5,317 bases of DNA from Actinomycetes bacterium (GTDB lineage Bacteria > Actinomycetota > Acidimicrobiia > Acidimicrobiales > Acidimicrobiaceae): NCBI GenBank assembly GCA_021792075.1, contig JAJYVK010000149.1:1-5317 (forward strand). The letters run 5' to 3'. The notes beneath the pieces are model-generated. The model saw nothing but the letters and a program-made list of their open reading frames with translations. It was not told the origin of the DNA and ran no database searches. Position 1 is the stretch's first letter. Every line of letters starts with the position of its first letter. Positions 4,334 to 5,317 of this stretch are shown piece by piece. Position numbers and translations under genes: made by a program.

Positions 4334-5317
4334 ATGCTGCGTGAAGAGATTAATGATCTTTTGACTCAAACAGGTCCCGGTACCCCGATGGGCGATCTGT
4401 TCCGTCAATACTGGATTCCGGCACTTCTCGCCGAGGAGCTGCCTGAGAACGACTGCCCCCAGGTTCGTGTAAAGATCCTATCGGAGAGGCTGATTGCTTT
4501 CCGTGATTCCGAGGGCCGCTATGGCTTGATGGACGAATTCTGTGCCCACCGCGGAGTTTCCCTTTGGTTCGCCAGAAATGAGCAGAGCGGATTGCGTTGC
4601 GCCTATCACGGCTGGAAATATGATGTGACGGGCCAGTGCATAGAGATCCCCTCAGAGCCAGAGAAGAGCACCTTTTGTGCCAGCGTCAAGCTCCGGTCGT
4701 ATCCCCTTGTAAAGGTCGGGGACATCCTGTGGACTTACATGGGAGATCCGGCTAAGACACCGGGGCTGCCAGAGTATGAGTTTTGCCAGGTGCCTCCGTC
4801 GCAGACCTTTACCTCGAAGCGGCTTGAAGAGGCCAACTGGCTCCAAGCCCTCGAGGGCGGGATCGATTCGAGCCATGTGTCCTTTCTCCACGCATCCGGT
4901 CTCAAGGACGACCCGTTGTTCATGAACGCCGAAGGAAACAAGTACAACCTTGGGGACTTCAAACCCTACTTCGAGGTTGCCGAAGCCGACGGTGGGCTCT
5001 ACATCGGTGCCCGTCGCAACGCAGAGGAAGGGAGCTACTACTGGCGGATCACCCCGTGGATCATGCCAAGCTTCACTATGGTGCCCCCCCGCGGCGATCA
5101 TCCTATGCACGGGCATTTCTGGATCCCTATCGACGATGAGAATTGCTGGGTATACACCTTTGATTACCAGCCTGTTCGCGATCTGACCCCTGCGGAAGTC
5201 CAGGCGATGAAGGACGGATACGGGGTGCACAGCAAGAACATTCCCGGCACCTACATTCCCGTTAATAACAGCAGCAACGACTACCTGATGGACCGTGAGG
5301 CCCAGAAACGCGGCGAC
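4334..5317 (+). CDS. Rieske aromatic ring-hydroxylating oxygenase, large subunit, phthalate 4,5-dioxygenase type (3' end beyond window)
   Basis: The frame is open for 328 codons from ATG 4334 to the window edge; relatives are about 430-450 residues, so only the C-terminus is missing. The N-terminus (LTQTGPGTPMGDLFRQYWIP, residues 10-29) is typical of the Pht3/LigX-like group. The Rieske [2Fe-2S] site is C70-x-H72 and C89-x2-H92 (CAHRG, CAYHGWKYD). The mononuclear iron region NWLQALEGGIDSSH (168-181) gives E174, bridging D178, H181 and H186 (D-x2-H-x4-H). The third iron ligand (Asp) should lie past the edge. NDYLMDREAQKRGD (315-328) is characteristic of this group. AAAGGAA (4321-4327) lies about 6 bases before the ATG; an in-frame TTG at 4328 abuts it and is less likely. 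The enzyme needs a reductase, not seen here. Phthalate 4,5-dioxygenation fits the neighbours; O-demethylation of lignin-type aromatics, as by LigX, is the main alternative. Confidence 0.88.
   Translation, partial: MLREEINDLLTQTGPGTPMGDLFRQYWIPALLAEELPENDCPQVRVKILSERLIAFRDSEGRYGLMDEFCAHRGVSLWFARNEQSGLRCAYHGWKYDVTGQCIEIPSEPEKSTFCASVKLRSYPLVKVGDILWTYMGDPAKTPGLPEYEFCQVPPSQTFTSKRLEEANWLQALEGGIDSSHVSFLHASGLKDDPLFMNAEGNKYNLGDFKPYFEVAEADGGLYIGARRNAEEGSYYWRITPWIMPSFTMVPPRGDHPMHGHFWIPIDDENCWVYTFDYQPVRDLTPAEVQAMKDGYGVHSKNIPGTYIPVNNSSNDYLMDREAQKRGD

Noticed and set aside
4151..4408. 85-codon minus-strand frame spanning the gap before the Rieske gene
   Set aside because: It has no family resemblance and overlaps both the promoter-like elements and the first 25 codons of the Rieske gene.
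4652..5230. 192-codon minus-strand frame opposite the Rieske gene
   Set aside because: The plus strand encodes an intact Rieske oxygenase with all motifs here; the minus reading has no recognisable domain.

Overview
This is a bacterial catabolic gene cluster. All six protein genes, two of them cut by the window edges, are tightly packed and mostly preceded by Shine-Dalgarno-like sequences. GC content is moderate to high in the genes (roughly mid-50s by eye), and the control regions are AT-richer. I cannot name the taxon. The gene set (phthalate-dioxygenase-like Rieske oxygenase, 4,5-dihydroxyphthalate-decarboxylase-like protein, LigJ, LigK, zinc dehydrogenase) is typical of aromatic-degrading proteobacteria and of uncultivated marine or soil lineages such as Chloroflexi-type genomes; that placement is inference. 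No mobile element, tRNA, rRNA or CRISPR array was seen.

Layout. The minus strand carries a two-gene unit at the left: a 4,5-dihydroxyphthalate decarboxylase-like protein (1050 to 103), then the first 35 codons of an RpiB/LacA/LacB-type sugar-phosphate isomerase (106 to 1), joined by a 4-base ATGA overlap. A 141-base AT-rich divergent control region (1051-1191) separates it from a plus-strand unit. That unit holds a zinc-dependent medium-chain dehydrogenase (1192-2313), a LigK/RraA-type aldolase (2317-3012) and a LigJ-type 4-oxalomesaconate hydratase (3056-4081). After a 252-base gap with its own promoter-like elements comes a Rieske oxygenase large subunit of the phthalate 4,5-dioxygenase (Pht3) type, which starts at 4334 and runs off the right edge.

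How the genes may fit together (established pathway plus inference). In the known phthalate route, a Rieske dioxygenase makes a cis-4,5-dihydrodiol, a dehydrogenase converts it to 4,5-dihydroxyphthalate, and a decarboxylase gives protocatechuate. Meta-cleavage at the 4,5 position then leads through 4-oxalomesaconate, which LigJ hydrates to 4-carboxy-4-hydroxy-2-oxoadipate, and LigK splits this to pyruvate and oxaloacetate. The window has plausible candidates for the first and third upper steps and for the last two lower steps, with an MDR dehydrogenase where a Gfo/Idh-type dehydrogenase (Pht4) would be expected. Ring-cleavage dioxygenase (LigAB), LigC, LigI and the oxygenase reductase are not in the window. 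LigJ is the firmest assignment. The substrates of the Rieske oxygenase, the dehydrogenase and the decarboxylase-like protein remain open; methoxylated lignin-type aromatics are a reasonable alternative to phthalate.
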